A DNA stretch of 64,000 nucleotides. Origin: AC-37 sp036389295. Lineage in GTDB: Bacteria > Actinomycetota > Thermoleophilia > Solirubrobacterales > Thermoleophilaceae. The stretch lies in the NCBI GenBank assembly GCA_036389295.1, contig DASVQB010000041.1:235376-299375 (forward strand), written 5' to 3'. Under the pieces are notes generated by a model that saw only the letters and a list, made by a program, of their open reading frames with translations, was not told where the DNA came from and did not search any database. A program made the translations under genes and the position numbers. Positions 1-8,298 of the stretch are shown here, piece after piece (positions within the stretch are counted from its first letter, which is position 1; every line of letters starts with the position of its first letter).

Positions 1-614
1 GCGCCCGCCAGGATCGGGTTGGTCCAGAACGGGGTGCGCACGACGCCGGGGTCGTCCGCCGGCACGAGCGCGACGGCCAGCTCCTCCCCGGCCGGGCCGG
101 GCACGAGGATGCTCGCGGTGAGCATGTCCATCGAGGTCGCGAGGCTGCACGGCTTCTTGGACCCGTTGAGGACGAACCCGCCGTTGTGCGGCCGCGCGCT
201 CATGGTCGGCGCCTGGATGCCCTGGCCCGCCTTGCCCTCGGCGAAGCCCGACGCGACGAGCAGGTTGTCGGAGCCGACCGCGTCGAGCAGGAACCAGTCG
301 TTGCTCGTCGGCGGCTGCCGGAACAGGAACGACAGGAACGTCGCGATCGAGTACTGGTGCATGTTCGCCGCGATGGCGAGCGACGGCGCACGGCTGCCGA
401 TCGCCCGCTGGACCTGGGCGGCCTCGACGGCCGTGGCGCCCCGCCCGAGGTGGTCCACGGGGATCAGGAGCCCGGGCCCGCCGGACGTCCGGAACGCGTC
501 GATCGCCCCACCCTGGGGGCGCTCGCGGTCCGCGAACGAGATGGCGAGGAGCGCCTCGTCGAGGCCGGGCAGGTGCCGCTCGAGCGTCGCGCGCTCCCGC
601 GCCAGCCAGCTCAC
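1..614 (-). CDS. Acyl-CoA dehydrogenase family protein (partial, C-terminus outside window)
   Basis: This reading frame runs off the left edge; about 204 N-terminal residues are visible. The sequence has the alpha-helical N-terminal domain and the start of the beta domain of flavin acyl-CoA dehydrogenases, including a segment reading NGSKKPCSLA that matches the family's 'NG.K.fit.a' stretch and the following substrate-side strand. The GTG start overlaps the stop of the upstream SRPBCC gene (GTGA), so it is the last visible gene of the operon. Family enzymes oxidise acyl thioesters with FAD, but some members hydroxylate or oxidise nitrogen. In an operon that appears to make an amine, an N-oxidising role is conceivable but is inference. 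The catalytic base lies beyond the window, so activity cannot be judged. Confidence 0.82.
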   Translation of the reverse strand, partial: MSWLARERATLERHLPGLDEALLAISFADRERPQGGAIDAFRTSGGPGLLIPVDHLGRGATAVEAAQVQRAIGSRAPSLAIAANMHQYSIATFLSFLFRQPPTSNDWFLLDAVGSDNLLVASGFAEGKAGQGIQAPTMSARPHNGGFVLNGSKKPCSLATSMDMLTASILVPGPAGEELAVALVPADDPGVVRTPFWTNPILAG

Positions 615-1105
615 GACCTGCTCCCGCCCGCCACCGGCACGTCCTTGATCTCGACCTCCGGGTCGAGGACCAGGTCGTCCCCCATCACGCCCACCATGGT
701 CTGGACGATGTTGTCCCGCAGCGTCGAGCTGGCGAGGGGGTCGAGCATCGCGCTCAACGTCGGGATGCCGATGTCGAACTCCGCCTCGAAGCGGACGTGG
801 CAGCCGTCGTCCTCGTCGGTGGCGCTCCAGGTGCCGGCGAAGTACTCCGGATCGCCCTCCAGCCGGTGGAATCGCACGCTGTGCGTCGCGTCGTCGAAGA
901 CGTCCTCCTCCGACCACACGAGGATGCCGTTGCGGAAGTTGACCTCCCAGTGCGAGATGGTCCGCCCGTCCGGCGTCTCCTCCAGGGTGACGTTCCGGAC
1001 GGCAGGGCTGTGCGTCATGAACGAGTCCAGGTCGCGCAGCGTCTCGTAGGCCCGCGCTGCGGTGAAGGTCGGGTGCCTGCCCGTGACGACGACTAGTTGG
1101 CGCAT
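611..1105 (-). CDS. SRPBCC / polyketide cyclase-aromatase-like protein
   Basis: A 164-residue protein with the START/SRPBCC helix-grip layout: an N-terminal strand, a helix with a motif like YETLRDLDSF, then alternating strands ending in a long C-terminal helix. Proteins of this family bind hydrophobic ligands; members in polyketide clusters act as cyclases or aromatases, while CoQ-binding relatives carry lipids. The ATG start lies 18 bases after the aminotransferase stop, and the gene overlaps the downstream acyl-CoA dehydrogenase by four bases. Context suggests it binds or folds the acyl intermediate of this operon. No catalytic residue can be assigned from sequence alone. Confidence 0.8.
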   Translation of the reverse strand: MRQLVVVTGRHPTFTAARAYETLRDLDSFMTHSPAVRNVTLEETPDGRTISHWEVNFRNGILVWSEEDVFDDATHSVRFHRLEGDPEYFAGTWSATDEDDGCHVRFEAEFDIGIPTLSAMLDPLASSTLRDNIVQTMVGVMGDDLVLDPEVEIKDVPVAGGSRS

Positions 1106-1123
1106 GTTCTCGATCCTCCGGTT

Positions 1124-2386
1124 CTAGGGTCCATGGCGGGCCGCCACCGCGGCCAGACCGTCCTCGACTGCGGACGTGAGCCACTCCGTCTCGTCGCCGT
1201 CCAGGTACGCGGACGGCGTGAAGCGAACGGTGTCGTGGGCGTTGAGCGAGTGCGCCGCGAGAACCCGCCGCTCCAGCAGCTCGAAGATGAGCTCTCCGGC
1301 CACGTGCGGGGCGCGGAGCTCGATTCCGATCAGCAGGCCCTCCGCACGGAGGTCCGTGACGATGCCGCCCATGTGCGCCGCCACGGCCGTGCCGAGCGCC
1401 GCGCGCAGCTCCTCGCCGAGCCGGCGTGCTCGCTCGACCACGCCGTCCGACTCGATCGTCTCGATCGTGGCGCGCGCCGCGGCCATCGCCAGAGGCGCGC
1501 CGGCGTAGGTGGAGGTGTGCAGGAAGGGGTCGCGGTCGAGCGGCGCGAAGGCCTCGGGCGTCGCCAGCACCGCGGACACGGGCACGACGCCGCCGCTCAG
1601 GACCTTGCCGGCCAGCAGGAGGTCGGGCGTGACGCCCTCGCGATCCGCTCCCCACCAGCGGCCGAGGCGCCCGAGCCCGGTCTGGATCTCGTCCAGCACG
1701 AGCCACTGGTCGTGCGCACGACAGATCTCCTCGGCGCGCGTCAGGTACCCCGCCGGGGGGACGACCACGCCGGCCTCCGCCTGAACCGGCTCGATCACCA
1801 CGCAGGCCTCGCCCCGGTGCTCAGCGAGGACGGTCTCGAGGGCGTCCGCGTCGCCGTAGGGCACGTGCGTCACCCCCGGCAGGAGCGGCATGAACGGGTC
1901 CCGGTAGGCCGGCGACGCGGTCAGTGCGAGCGAGCCCATCGTCTTGCCGTGGAACCCGCCCGACATCGCGACCATCTGCCGCCGGCCGGCGAGGCGGGCG
2001 AGCTTGATCGCCATCTCCACGGCCTCGGTGCCGGCGTTCAGGAAGAACGCGTGCTCGAGCCCTTCCGGGGCTACGCCGACGAGGGCCGCGGACGCCTCCG
2101 CGAGGGGAGCGCTCATCATGAGGCGGCTCGTCATCGGCTGGGACTCGAGCTGCTCGCGGACCGCAGCCACGACCGCCGGGTGTCGATGGCCCAGGAGGAA
2201 GACGCCGTATCCGCCGCAGTCGAGGTAGCGCTCGCCCGCCTCGTCGTAGACGATCGCCCCCTCCGCGCCTGTCTCGACGTGCCGGCCGTTCACCTCGGCG
2301 ATCAGCGCCGTCGTCTCGTTCACGTGGCGGCGGTAGAGCGCCGCGACGCGGTCGACGTCGGGCGGGTTCGCGACCTGGACGCTCAC
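1124..2386 (-). CDS. Class III PLP-dependent aminotransferase
   Basis: A 420-residue fold-type I aminotransferase of the ornithine/putrescine/acyl-aldehyde class. Visible family marks are the PLP phosphate loop NAGTEA (about residues 118-122), the cofactor aspartate in LDEIQTG (D232) and the Schiff-base lysine in LAGKVLSGG (K261). The GTG start overlaps the stop of the reductase gene by four bases (GTGA); a longer upstream reading is just the shadow of that gene. These enzymes transfer an amino group from an amino acid donor onto an aldehyde or ketone. Because the immediately upstream gene looks like a carrier-thioester reductase, the likely substrate is a long-chain or cyclic aldehyde released from the ACP. 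The exact substrate is unknown. Confidence 0.92.
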   Translation of the reverse strand: MSVQVANPPDVDRVAALYRRHVNETTALIAEVNGRHVETGAEGAIVYDEAGERYLDCGGYGVFLLGHRHPAVVAAVREQLESQPMTSRLMMSAPLAEASAALVGVAPEGLEHAFFLNAGTEAVEMAIKLARLAGRRQMVAMSGGFHGKTMGSLALTASPAYRDPFMPLLPGVTHVPYGDADALETVLAEHRGEACVVIEPVQAEAGVVVPPAGYLTRAEEICRAHDQWLVLDEIQTGLGRLGRWWGADREGVTPDLLLAGKVLSGGVVPVSAVLATPEAFAPLDRDPFLHTSTYAGAPLAMAAARATIETIESDGVVERARRLGEELRAALGTAVAAHMGGIVTDLRAEGLLIGIELRAPHVAGELIFELLERRVLAAHSLNAHDTVRFTPSAYLDGDETEWLTSAVEDGLAAVAARHGP

Positions 2387-3465
2387 ACCGCCACCTCGTC
2401 GCCGCCGTGCTCCCTGCTCCTCGCCGCCTTGCGGTCGCGCCAGAAGTCCACCGCCGCGGTGTACGCCTGCTCGAGCTTGAGGTCGACGGCGATCCCGCTG
2501 GTGCGCTCGATCTCGGGGATCGAGCTCCCGAAGACCTCGTCGGTGAAGAACAGCGGCTCGAGCTGCATGAGCTGCTCGAAGCGACGCCGCATCCGGGCCG
2601 GCAGCTGGGGCAGGAACACCGGCCTGATGAGACGGTCCACCATGCTCGGCGCGACCACTCGCGGCGGGGCGATGTCGCTGCCGATGCGCTCGAGGTACGC
2701 GGCCCCCACGCGCATCAGGTCGTCCACCGTCAGCGCACTCTCGCCGGCCGTGAGCCACCACTCGCGAGCGACGAACGGGCGATCGAGGACGTCCACGATC
2801 AGGTCCGCGAGCACGTCGCGAGGGATGAAGTCGATCCGCCGGTCGGGGTCCAGGGGAACGAGCGGGAGCGACTCCTCGAAGAAGACGCGGATCAGGACGT
2901 GAACGCCCTGGAACTTCGCCGTCTCGCCCGTCTCCGAGTCGCCGAAGACGATCGACGGGCGCAAGACCGCGGCCGGGACCCCGCTGTTCGCCACCACGTC
3001 GTCGGCCGCGCGCTTCGACTCGATGTAGAGCTGCGGGTTCCACCACCGCTTGACGTCGCGGCTCCCCCTGCTCTCGTCGACCTCGATGGGCGTGGTGGCC
3101 ACGAACGCGGTGCCGAGGTGGAAGAAGTCGGCGCCCCCGCGGTCGGCGAGCTCCAGGGCGCGCCCGACCCCGTCGACGTTGACGGCGAACATGTCCTTGC
3201 GCGTGGCCGTGTACTCGGTGATCGCGGCGCAGTTGACGACCGCGTCCACGCGGCGGGCGATCTCGTCGTACTTCTTCCTGTCGAGGCCGAGCAGCGGCTC
3301 CGTCACGCTGCCGCGGACGACCTCGACGTCGCCGCCGTTGGGAGCCGGGGCGTCGTTGTGCGCGAGGCAGACCACCCGCTGGCCTCCGAGCTTCTGGAGG
3401 AGAGCGGCCCCGACCACCCCGGTTGCGCCCGTCAGCAGGATGGTCTTCGGTCCCATGGCCGCCAT
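2383..3465 (-). CDS. Thioester reductase-like SDR (NAD_binding_4 type)
   Basis: A 360-residue extended SDR. It has the dinucleotide-binding TGATGVVG motif (about residues 12-19) and the catalytic YIESK pair (Y147, K151). A stretch around residues 60-100 (KKYDEIARRVDAVVNCAA, then AVNVDGV) is typical of the terminal reductase domains that release acyl chains from carrier proteins and of fatty-acyl reductases. Such enzymes use NAD(P)H to reduce a thioester to an aldehyde, sometimes on to an alcohol. Two in-frame ATGs lie near the start (3465 and 3456). It sits between an SCP2 protein and an aminotransferase, which fits reductive release followed by transamination. A plain sugar-epimerase role is less likely given the operon. 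Confidence 0.85.
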   Translation of the reverse strand: MAAMGPKTILLTGATGVVGAALLQKLGGQRVVCLAHNDAPAPNGGDVEVVRGSVTEPLLGLDRKKYDEIARRVDAVVNCAAITEYTATRKDMFAVNVDGVGRALELADRGGADFFHLGTAFVATTPIEVDESRGSRDVKRWWNPQLYIESKRAADDVVANSGVPAAVLRPSIVFGDSETGETAKFQGVHVLIRVFFEESLPLVPLDPDRRIDFIPRDVLADLIVDVLDRPFVAREWWLTAGESALTVDDLMRVGAAYLERIGSDIAPPRVVAPSMVDRLIRPVFLPQLPARMRRRFEQLMQLEPLFFTDEVFGSSIPEIERTSGIAVDLKLEQAYTAAVDFWRDRKAARSREHGGDEVAV

Positions 3466-3466
3466 G

Positions 3467-4009
3467 TCAGCTACCCGCCCCGGGGATCGCGAACATGCTC
3501 GGGATCCGCGCCGCCAGCTTGAGGTTCCCCTTGGCGCGCAACCTGCGGCGGGCGTAGAGCTTGGTGCCGGTGACGTGGCCGGTCACGAGCCTCACGAAGT
3601 CGACCGCGCCGACGCGGAGCTCAACCTGCGCCGCGTGCTGCGGCGTCCGGCTCGACTGCGCGCGGCCGCCGGCGAGGACGGTCTCGAACACGTCGCGGCC
3701 ACCGTCCGCCCGGTCGAGGATCTCCCAGTGCACGACCGCGCTCAGCTCGACGCCGCCGCGATAGTGGCGCTCCATCCCGGCGAAGATCAGGTCGAGGATC
3801 GCGTCCCGGTTGTCGCGGATGCCCTCGCTCAACTGGATCTCGGACGCCTCGCCGACCATGCGCACGTACTCGTCGAGGTCGAGCGTCTCGATGGTCGGGA
3901 TCGCGGCCGGCGCGGCCGGCGGGATCGTGGTCTGCGGCATCGCGCCGGGTGCAGGTGCGGTCGGATCGAGCATGGCCTCGCCCTCGGTCGTGGTTCGCGG
4001 ATCGATCAC
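3467..4009 (-). CDS. SCP2 sterol/lipid-carrier domain protein
   Basis: A protein of about 180 residues whose C-terminal half matches the SCP2 fold: a strand with dFVRLVTG, then KLYARRRLRAKGNLKLAARI, the classic lipid-tunnel region. The N-terminal 60 residues are Pro/Ala rich and probably disordered. I chose the GTG at 4009 because it overlaps the enoyl-reductase stop as GTGA, the same arrangement as neighbouring genes; an ATG at 3973 is an alternative. SCP2 domains carry fatty acyl or sterol ligands without catalysis. Here it probably shuttles the acyl product between the FAS enzymes and the release or tailoring enzymes. A second SCP2 domain occurs at the end of the di-iron oxidase gene at 42382-43659. 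Confidence 0.78.
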   Translation of the reverse strand: MIDPRTTTEGEAMLDPTAPAPGAMPQTTIPPAAPAAIPTIETLDLDEYVRMVGEASEIQLSEGIRDNRDAILDLIFAGMERHYRGGVELSAVVHWEILDRADGGRDVFETVLAGGRAQSSRTPQHAAQVELRVGAVDFVRLVTGHVTGTKLYARRRLRAKGNLKLAARIPSMFAIPGAGS

Positions 4010-4830
4010 GTCGCACCAGCCAGCGCCAGGAGCTCGGCCTGGACCTCGTCTCCGACCGGGACGGTCCCCATCGCGTGGAAGCCGCCGTCGACGTGGAGGA
4101 TCTCGCCGCTGATGCCGCGGGAGAGGTCTGAGAGCAGGACGCACACGGCGTCGGCCACCGGCCCCGCGTCCTCGACGTTCCAGCCGAGCGGCGCCTGCGT
4201 GTGCCAAGCGCCCGCGAGTGCGGAGAACCCGGGTATGCCCTCCGAGGCGACCGTCGCCAGCGGCCCCGCCGCGACGAGGTTGGCCCGGATGCCCCGGGGT
4301 CCGAGGTCGCGGGCGAGGTACCGGTTCACGGACTCCAGGGCGGCCTTCGACACGCCCATCCAGTCGTAGAGGGGCCAGGCCACCGTGGCGTCGAAGTCGA
4401 GCGCGACGACGCTGCCGCCGCCGGCCTCCACCATCAGCGGCTCGAGTGCGGCCGCGAGCGCCTTGTAGGAGAACGCGCTCGTCTGGAAGGCGGCGCAGGC
4501 GTCGGCGGCCGAGGTGTGCATGAAGTTGCCGCCGAGCGCGCCCAGCGGCGCGAAGGCGATCGCGTGGAGGGCACCGTCGACTCCGCCCCAGCGCTCGCGC
4601 AGCTCGAGCGCGAGCGCCTCGAAGTCCTCTGGCCGGTTCACGTCGAGCTCAAGGACGGCCGCGTGCTCCGGCAACCGCTTCGCCGCGCGCTCGGTGATGC
4701 GCCGGACGCGGCCGTAGCTCGTGAGGATGACCTCGGCGCCCGCGCGCTGCGCCCGTGCGGCGGCGGCGAAGGCGATGCTGTCCTTCGTCATGACGCCGGT
4801 GATCAGGATGCGCTTGCCGGCGAGGATCAT
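4006..4830 (-). CDS. fabI: Enoyl-ACP reductase, InhA/FabI type
   Basis: A 274-residue atypical SDR that reduces trans-2-enoyl-ACP with NADH, the last step of each elongation round. The N-terminus ITGVMTKDSIAF is the FabI/InhA nucleotide signature, and the catalytic pair is in YDWMGVSK (Y155, K162), with the InhA-like ALESVNR helix following. The C-terminus has SGEILHVDGGFHAMG. The ATG start overlaps the MaoC stop as ATGA. It is one of the reductive enzymes of a dedicated type II FAS set in this operon; whether the genome has another fabI elsewhere cannot be seen. Confidence 0.92.
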   Translation of the reverse strand: MILAGKRILITGVMTKDSIAFAAAARAQRAGAEVILTSYGRVRRITERAAKRLPEHAAVLELDVNRPEDFEALALELRERWGGVDGALHAIAFAPLGALGGNFMHTSAADACAAFQTSAFSYKALAAALEPLMVEAGGGSVVALDFDATVAWPLYDWMGVSKAALESVNRYLARDLGPRGIRANLVAAGPLATVASEGIPGFSALAGAWHTQAPLGWNVEDAGPVADAVCVLLSDLSRGISGEILHVDGGFHAMGTVPVGDEVQAELLALAGAT

Positions 4831-5336
4831 GCGGCCTCCGCCTGGTGCTCGCCGCGCCAGAGGATCTTGAGGTGCGCCCGCGCGACGATGTCGCCGTCCT
4901 GGTTGACGATTCGCCAGACCAGGGAGACCAGGGCGTAGCCGTCCTCGAGCTCCTTGGCCTTGACCACCCTTCCCTCGACGTGGATCGTCTCGCCGAGGCG
5001 CACGGGCAGGGAGAAGATCCCCTCGATGCGCCGCAGTGCGACGAGCCGGTCGTAGTCCATCGGGACCAGCCCCACCGCGATCGAGATCACGAGCAGCCCG
5101 TGGGCGACCCGCTCGGTGAAGATGCTGGCCTTCGCCCACTCGGCGTCGGAGTGCTGCGGGTGCCAGTCGCCCGTGAGCGCGCAGAAGGCGGCGACGTCCG
5201 CCTCCGTGACGGTTCGAGCGCGGGTGACGAACGTTCCGCCTCCGAACGGATCGACGCCGTTCGCCGTGGTGGACCCGCCGGCGGGGCCGTCGGACTCGGC
5301 GGCCACCGCACCCTGGTCGACTGCCGCGACGGTCAC
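4827..5336 (-). CDS. MaoC-like 3-hydroxyacyl-ACP dehydratase
   Basis: A 169-residue hot-dog-fold protein. The motif TGDWHPQHSD (D57, H62) matches the catalytic Asp/His of R-specific enoyl hydratases and of HadB-type dehydratases in mycobacterial FAS-II, followed by the AHGLL helix. It should remove water from (3R)-hydroxyacyl-ACP. The GTG start at 5336 overlaps the ACP stop (GTGA); the long upstream extension in this frame is the ACP gene read out of frame. The N-terminal 30 residues are low complexity. Use of a MaoC dehydratase with an InhA-like reductase resembles actinobacterial FAS-II rather than the FabZ system. Confidence 0.9.
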   Translation of the reverse strand: MTVAAVDQGAVAAESDGPAGGSTTANGVDPFGGGTFVTRARTVTEADVAAFCALTGDWHPQHSDAEWAKASIFTERVAHGLLVISIAVGLVPMDYDRLVALRRIEGIFSLPVRLGETIHVEGRVVKAKELEDGYALVSLVWRIVNQDGDIVARAHLKILWRGEHQAEAA

Positions 5337-5659
5337 GCCACGACCTCGGCCGGCTGCTCGCCCCCGCTCGGCTGGACGGCGTCGAGCGCTCCGCTCTCCG
5401 CGAGGCCGACGCTGTCGGCCTTCTTGACGATCATCGCGACCGCGTCGCCGACCGTCCGGACGCCCTTCGCGTCCGCGCCCTTGATCTCGAAGTCCCACCG
5501 CTCCTCGACGAGCTGCGCGACCTCGACGAGGTCGAGGGAGTCGACGTTCAGCGACTCCAGCGTCGCGTCGGCCGTGACGGCCTCGGGATCCACGTCCAGC
5601 TCCTCGACGAGCAGGTTCTTGATGAGCTGGTGAACTGCCTCTGGTGTGACTTCCGACAT
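5333..5659 (-). CDS. acpP: Acyl carrier protein
   Basis: A 108-residue carrier protein. The phosphopantetheine attachment site is the serine of NVDSLDLVE (S41), flanked by the expected acidic four-helix bundle. It has an unusual C-terminal tail of about 25 residues rich in Ala, Gly, Glu and Gln. The ATG is preceded by a clear AAAGGA Shine-Dalgarno sequence at a good distance, one of the few strong ribosome sites in the operon, fitting the high ACP levels that FAS needs. It lies between ketoreductase and dehydratase genes, so it is almost surely the carrier for this pathway. Confidence 0.95.
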   Translation of the reverse strand: MSEVTPEAVHQLIKNLLVEELDVDPEAVTADATLESLNVDSLDLVEVAQLVEERWDFEIKGADAKGVRTVGDAVAMIVKKADSVGLAESGALDAVQPSGGEQPAEVVA

Positions 5660-5679
5660 GTGTCGCGTCCTTTCAGTCG

Positions 5680-6411
5680 TCAGGCGGTGAGCCCGCCGTC
5701 CACGGTGAGCATCGAGCCGGTTACGTAGCTGGCCTGGGGCGAGGCGAGGAAGCGCACGCACGCGGCGACCTCCTCCGGCCGCCCGACCCTCCTGATCGGG
5801 AGCTGCCCCAGGATCGCCGGGTCCACGTCCTTGATGAACTCGGTGTCGATCAGTCCCGGGACGACGGCGTTGGCGGTGATGTTGCGCCGCGCGACCTCCC
5901 AGGCCACGGTCTTGGTGAACCCGATGACGCCCGCCTTCGACGCCCCGTAGTTCGCCTGCCCGGCGTGCCCCCGCACGCCGATGACCGATGCGATGTTCAC
6001 GATTCGGCCGTACCGCGCGCGGAGCATCGCCCGCAGTGCGCGCTTCGTCGTCAGGAAGACGCCGCAGAGGTTCACGTCGATCACGCTTCGCCACTCGTCG
6101 GACGTGAGCGACATCGACAGGTTGTCCGCGCGTATCCCGGCGTTGTTGACGAGGACCTTGACGAGGCCGAAGCGGCCCTCCACCTCGCTGAAGATCCGAG
6201 CGACCTCGTCCGGCTGCGAGATGTCCCCCTGGATCGGCATCGCCGAGCCGCCCGCGGCCTCGATCGCGGCGACGACCCGCTCGCCGCCGTCGCGGTCACG
6301 GCTGAAGTTCACGCCCACCGCCAGGCCGTCGGCGGCCAGTCCTGCCGCGATGGCCGCGCCGATGCCGCGCGAGGCGCCGGTGACCAGGGCGCAGCCGTCA
6401 GGCGGGGGCAC
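5680..6411 (-). CDS. fabG: 3-oxoacyl-ACP reductase
   Basis: A 243-residue classical SDR with the NADPH motif TGASRGIG (residues 11-18), the NNAG motif near residue 89 and the catalytic S142, Y155, K159 triad. It ends with the usual TGSMLTVDGG sequence. It reduces 3-oxoacyl-ACP to the 3-hydroxy form. The start is GTG at 6411, overlapping the KAS III gene by 14 bases; no earlier start fits. Operon position between KAS III and ACP supports the FabG role over a general dehydrogenase. Confidence 0.93.
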   Translation of the reverse strand: MPPPDGCALVTGASRGIGAAIAAGLAADGLAVGVNFSRDRDGGERVVAAIEAAGGSAMPIQGDISQPDEVARIFSEVEGRFGLVKVLVNNAGIRADNLSMSLTSDEWRSVIDVNLCGVFLTTKRALRAMLRARYGRIVNIASVIGVRGHAGQANYGASKAGVIGFTKTVAWEVARRNITANAVVPGLIDTEFIKDVDPAILGQLPIRRVGRPEEVAACVRFLASPQASYVTGSMLTVDGGLTA

Positions 6412-7423
6412 GGTCGCCTCCTCGCGGTCCGCCCCACTCCACGACGGCCGCGCCCCAGGTGAACCCCGCGCCGCAGGCGCCGATCACTACCTGGGCGTCC
6501 GGCTGGAGCTCGCCATCGTCGAGCGATTCGGCGAGGGCGATCGGGATCGAGGCGGCGGCCGTGTTCGCGTACGACTCGATGCAGTTCACGAAGCGGCCCC
6601 GAGGCTGGTCCAGCCGGTCCGCCACGGCGGTCAGGATCCGCCCGTTCGCCTGGTGGTAGACGAAGTGCTCGATCTCGTCGAGCGTTCGTCCCGCGGCCGC
6701 GACCGCGGCGACGGTCGCCGCGCTGAGCGCGATCACGGCGCGCTTGTAGGTGTCGTGGCCCTGCATGCGCACGTACGGCTCCTCGCGACCGACTCGGATG
6801 CAGTCGGCCCACGCGCCGTCGGTGCGCAGGACGATCGGCCCGATGCGACTCGCGCCCGAGCACGCCGAGACGACGACCGCGCCGGCGCCGTCGCCGAAGA
6901 GCGGGGCGGTGTCGCGGTCATCCGGGTCGACCAGGCGCGACGGCGCGTCCACGCCGACCACGAGCACGTGGCGCATCCGCCCGGCCTCGACGTACGCGGC
7001 GGCCGCGGACGCGGCAGCCAGGAAGCCGGTGCACGACGAGCTCACGTCGATGCCGGCCGCCCCGGTCGCGCCGAGCCGCGCGGCGACGAGCGGTCCGCAG
7101 CCGGGAGCGATCTCGTCGGGGGTCGTGGTCGCCACGAGGACGAGGCCGAGCTCCTCCGCGTCCAGCCCCGCCGCGCCCAGGGCGCGCTCACCGGCCGCGC
7201 AGGCGAGGTCGGTGACCGATTCGCCCGCGGCGAGGACGCGTCGCTCGCGCACGCCCGTGCGCGTGAAGATCCAGTCCTCGCTCACGCCGAGCCGCTCGGC
7301 GATCGCCCCGTTCCCGACGACGGTGTCCGGGAGCGCGCACGCCACCGACGCGAAGCAGGCGCCTTGCGGCTCCGCCCCCCTGAGCGGTCGCCGCGGGGCG
7401 AGCACGGCCGCGGAGTCAGGCAT
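6398..7423 (-). CDS. fabH: 3-oxoacyl-ACP synthase III (KAS III)
   Basis: A 341-residue thiolase-fold synthase with the complete FabH triad: Cys131 in SSSCTGF, His257 in YHQAN and Asn287 in SYANTAAAS. KAS III condenses an acyl-CoA primer with malonyl-ACP by decarboxylative Claisen reaction. It is the only condensing enzyme visible in the operon. KAS III enzymes in specialised pathways can use unusual primers or act as acyl transferases. The ATG start overlaps the malonyl transacylase gene by eight bases. An N-terminal 20-residue extension is poorly conserved. Confidence 0.93.
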   Translation of the reverse strand: MPDSAAVLAPRRPLRGAEPQGACFASVACALPDTVVGNGAIAERLGVSEDWIFTRTGVRERRVLAAGESVTDLACAAGERALGAAGLDAEELGLVLVATTTPDEIAPGCGPLVAARLGATGAAGIDVSSSCTGFLAAASAAAAYVEAGRMRHVLVVGVDAPSRLVDPDDRDTAPLFGDGAGAVVVSACSGASRIGPIVLRTDGAWADCIRVGREEPYVRMQGHDTYKRAVIALSAATVAAVAAAGRTLDEIEHFVYHQANGRILTAVADRLDQPRGRFVNCIESYANTAAASIPIALAESLDDGELQPDAQVVIGACGAGFTWGAAVVEWGGPRGGDRAPA

Positions 7424-8297
7424 GAGCAGCCTCGAGCTCGTCTGCGGTCTCGACGTGCGCCCCGTCGACGCATCGACGGACGAGTCCGGCCAGTACGCGG
7501 CCCGGGCCGACGTCGTGGAACGTCGTCACGCCGGCGTCTGCCAGCGCCAGGACGGTCTCGCGCCATCGGACCGGCGCCGTGAGGCTCCTCGCGAGGTCGG
7601 ATCGCACGTTCTCGAACGGTCGTGCGGTGGTGCTCGAGAGCACCGTGCAGGTCGGTGGCCGGAAGTCCGTGGCCGCGAGGGCGGCGACGTAGCGTTCGAC
7701 CGCCGGCCGCATGTACGGCGAGTGGAAGGCACCGGCGACGGGAAGCCGCTTCGAGCGGATGCCGAGCCCTCCGAGGCCGGCCGTCACGCGGTCGAGCGCC
7801 TCGGCCCTCCCGGAGACGATGACCTGCCGGGGCGCGTTGTAGTTCGCGATCGTGGCGCCGCAGCGCGCCGCGATGGGGCCGACGTCCACGGCCCCGGCGC
7901 GCACGGCGAGCATGCCGCAGCCCGGGTTGGCATCGACGGCCTCCTGCATGAGGCTGCCGCGAAGGGCGGCGAGGTCGAGGCCCGCCGCCTCCGCCAGGCT
8001 GCCCGCCGCCACCAGCGCGGCCAGCTCGCCGAGCGAGTGTCCGGTCATGTAGGCGCCCCGCGGACAGCGGAGTGCGTGCCAGCCGGCGAGGCTGGCGCAG
8101 AAGACCGCCGGCTGGGCGGCCGCGGTGCTGTGCTCGACGCGGTCGAACAGGTCGGCCCCGAGCGCGTCCTCCGCCGCCTCGAGCAACTCGGGCCGGAAAC
8201 GGCCGACGGTCTCGCGCATTCCGGCGGCGTGGCTTCCCTGGCCGGGAAACAGCACCGCGTGGGTCGCCTCGCGGCGCGCCTTGTCGTCGGAGGGCAC
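7416..8297 (-). CDS. fabD: Malonyl-CoA:ACP transacylase
   Basis: A 293-residue acyltransferase that loads malonyl units onto ACP. It shows the N-terminal FPGQGS motif, the nucleophile S88 in GHSLGE and the catalytic His192 in GAFHSP. I chose the GTG at 8297, two bases past the carboxylase stop; the longer reading upstream lies inside the carboxylase gene and looks like an out-of-frame translation. The arginine that normally holds the malonate carboxylate cannot be placed with certainty by eye. Next to the carboxyltransferase and KAS III genes, it supplies the extender unit. Confidence 0.9.
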   Translation of the reverse strand: MPSDDKARREATHAVLFPGQGSHAAGMRETVGRFRPELLEAAEDALGADLFDRVEHSTAAAQPAVFCASLAGWHALRCPRGAYMTGHSLGELAALVAAGSLAEAAGLDLAALRGSLMQEAVDANPGCGMLAVRAGAVDVGPIAARCGATIANYNAPRQVIVSGRAEALDRVTAGLGGLGIRSKRLPVAGAFHSPYMRPAVERYVAALAATDFRPPTCTVLSSTTARPFENVRSDLARSLTAPVRWRETVLALADAGVTTFHDVGPGRVLAGLVRRCVDGAHVETADELEAAHA

Positions 8298-8298
8298 G

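Noticed and set aside
1097..2902. Long open frames antisense to the aminotransferase and reductase genes
   Set aside because: High GC content keeps opposite frames open; the translations are Arg/Ala/Pro-rich without motifs, while the minus-strand frames carry full catalytic signatures.
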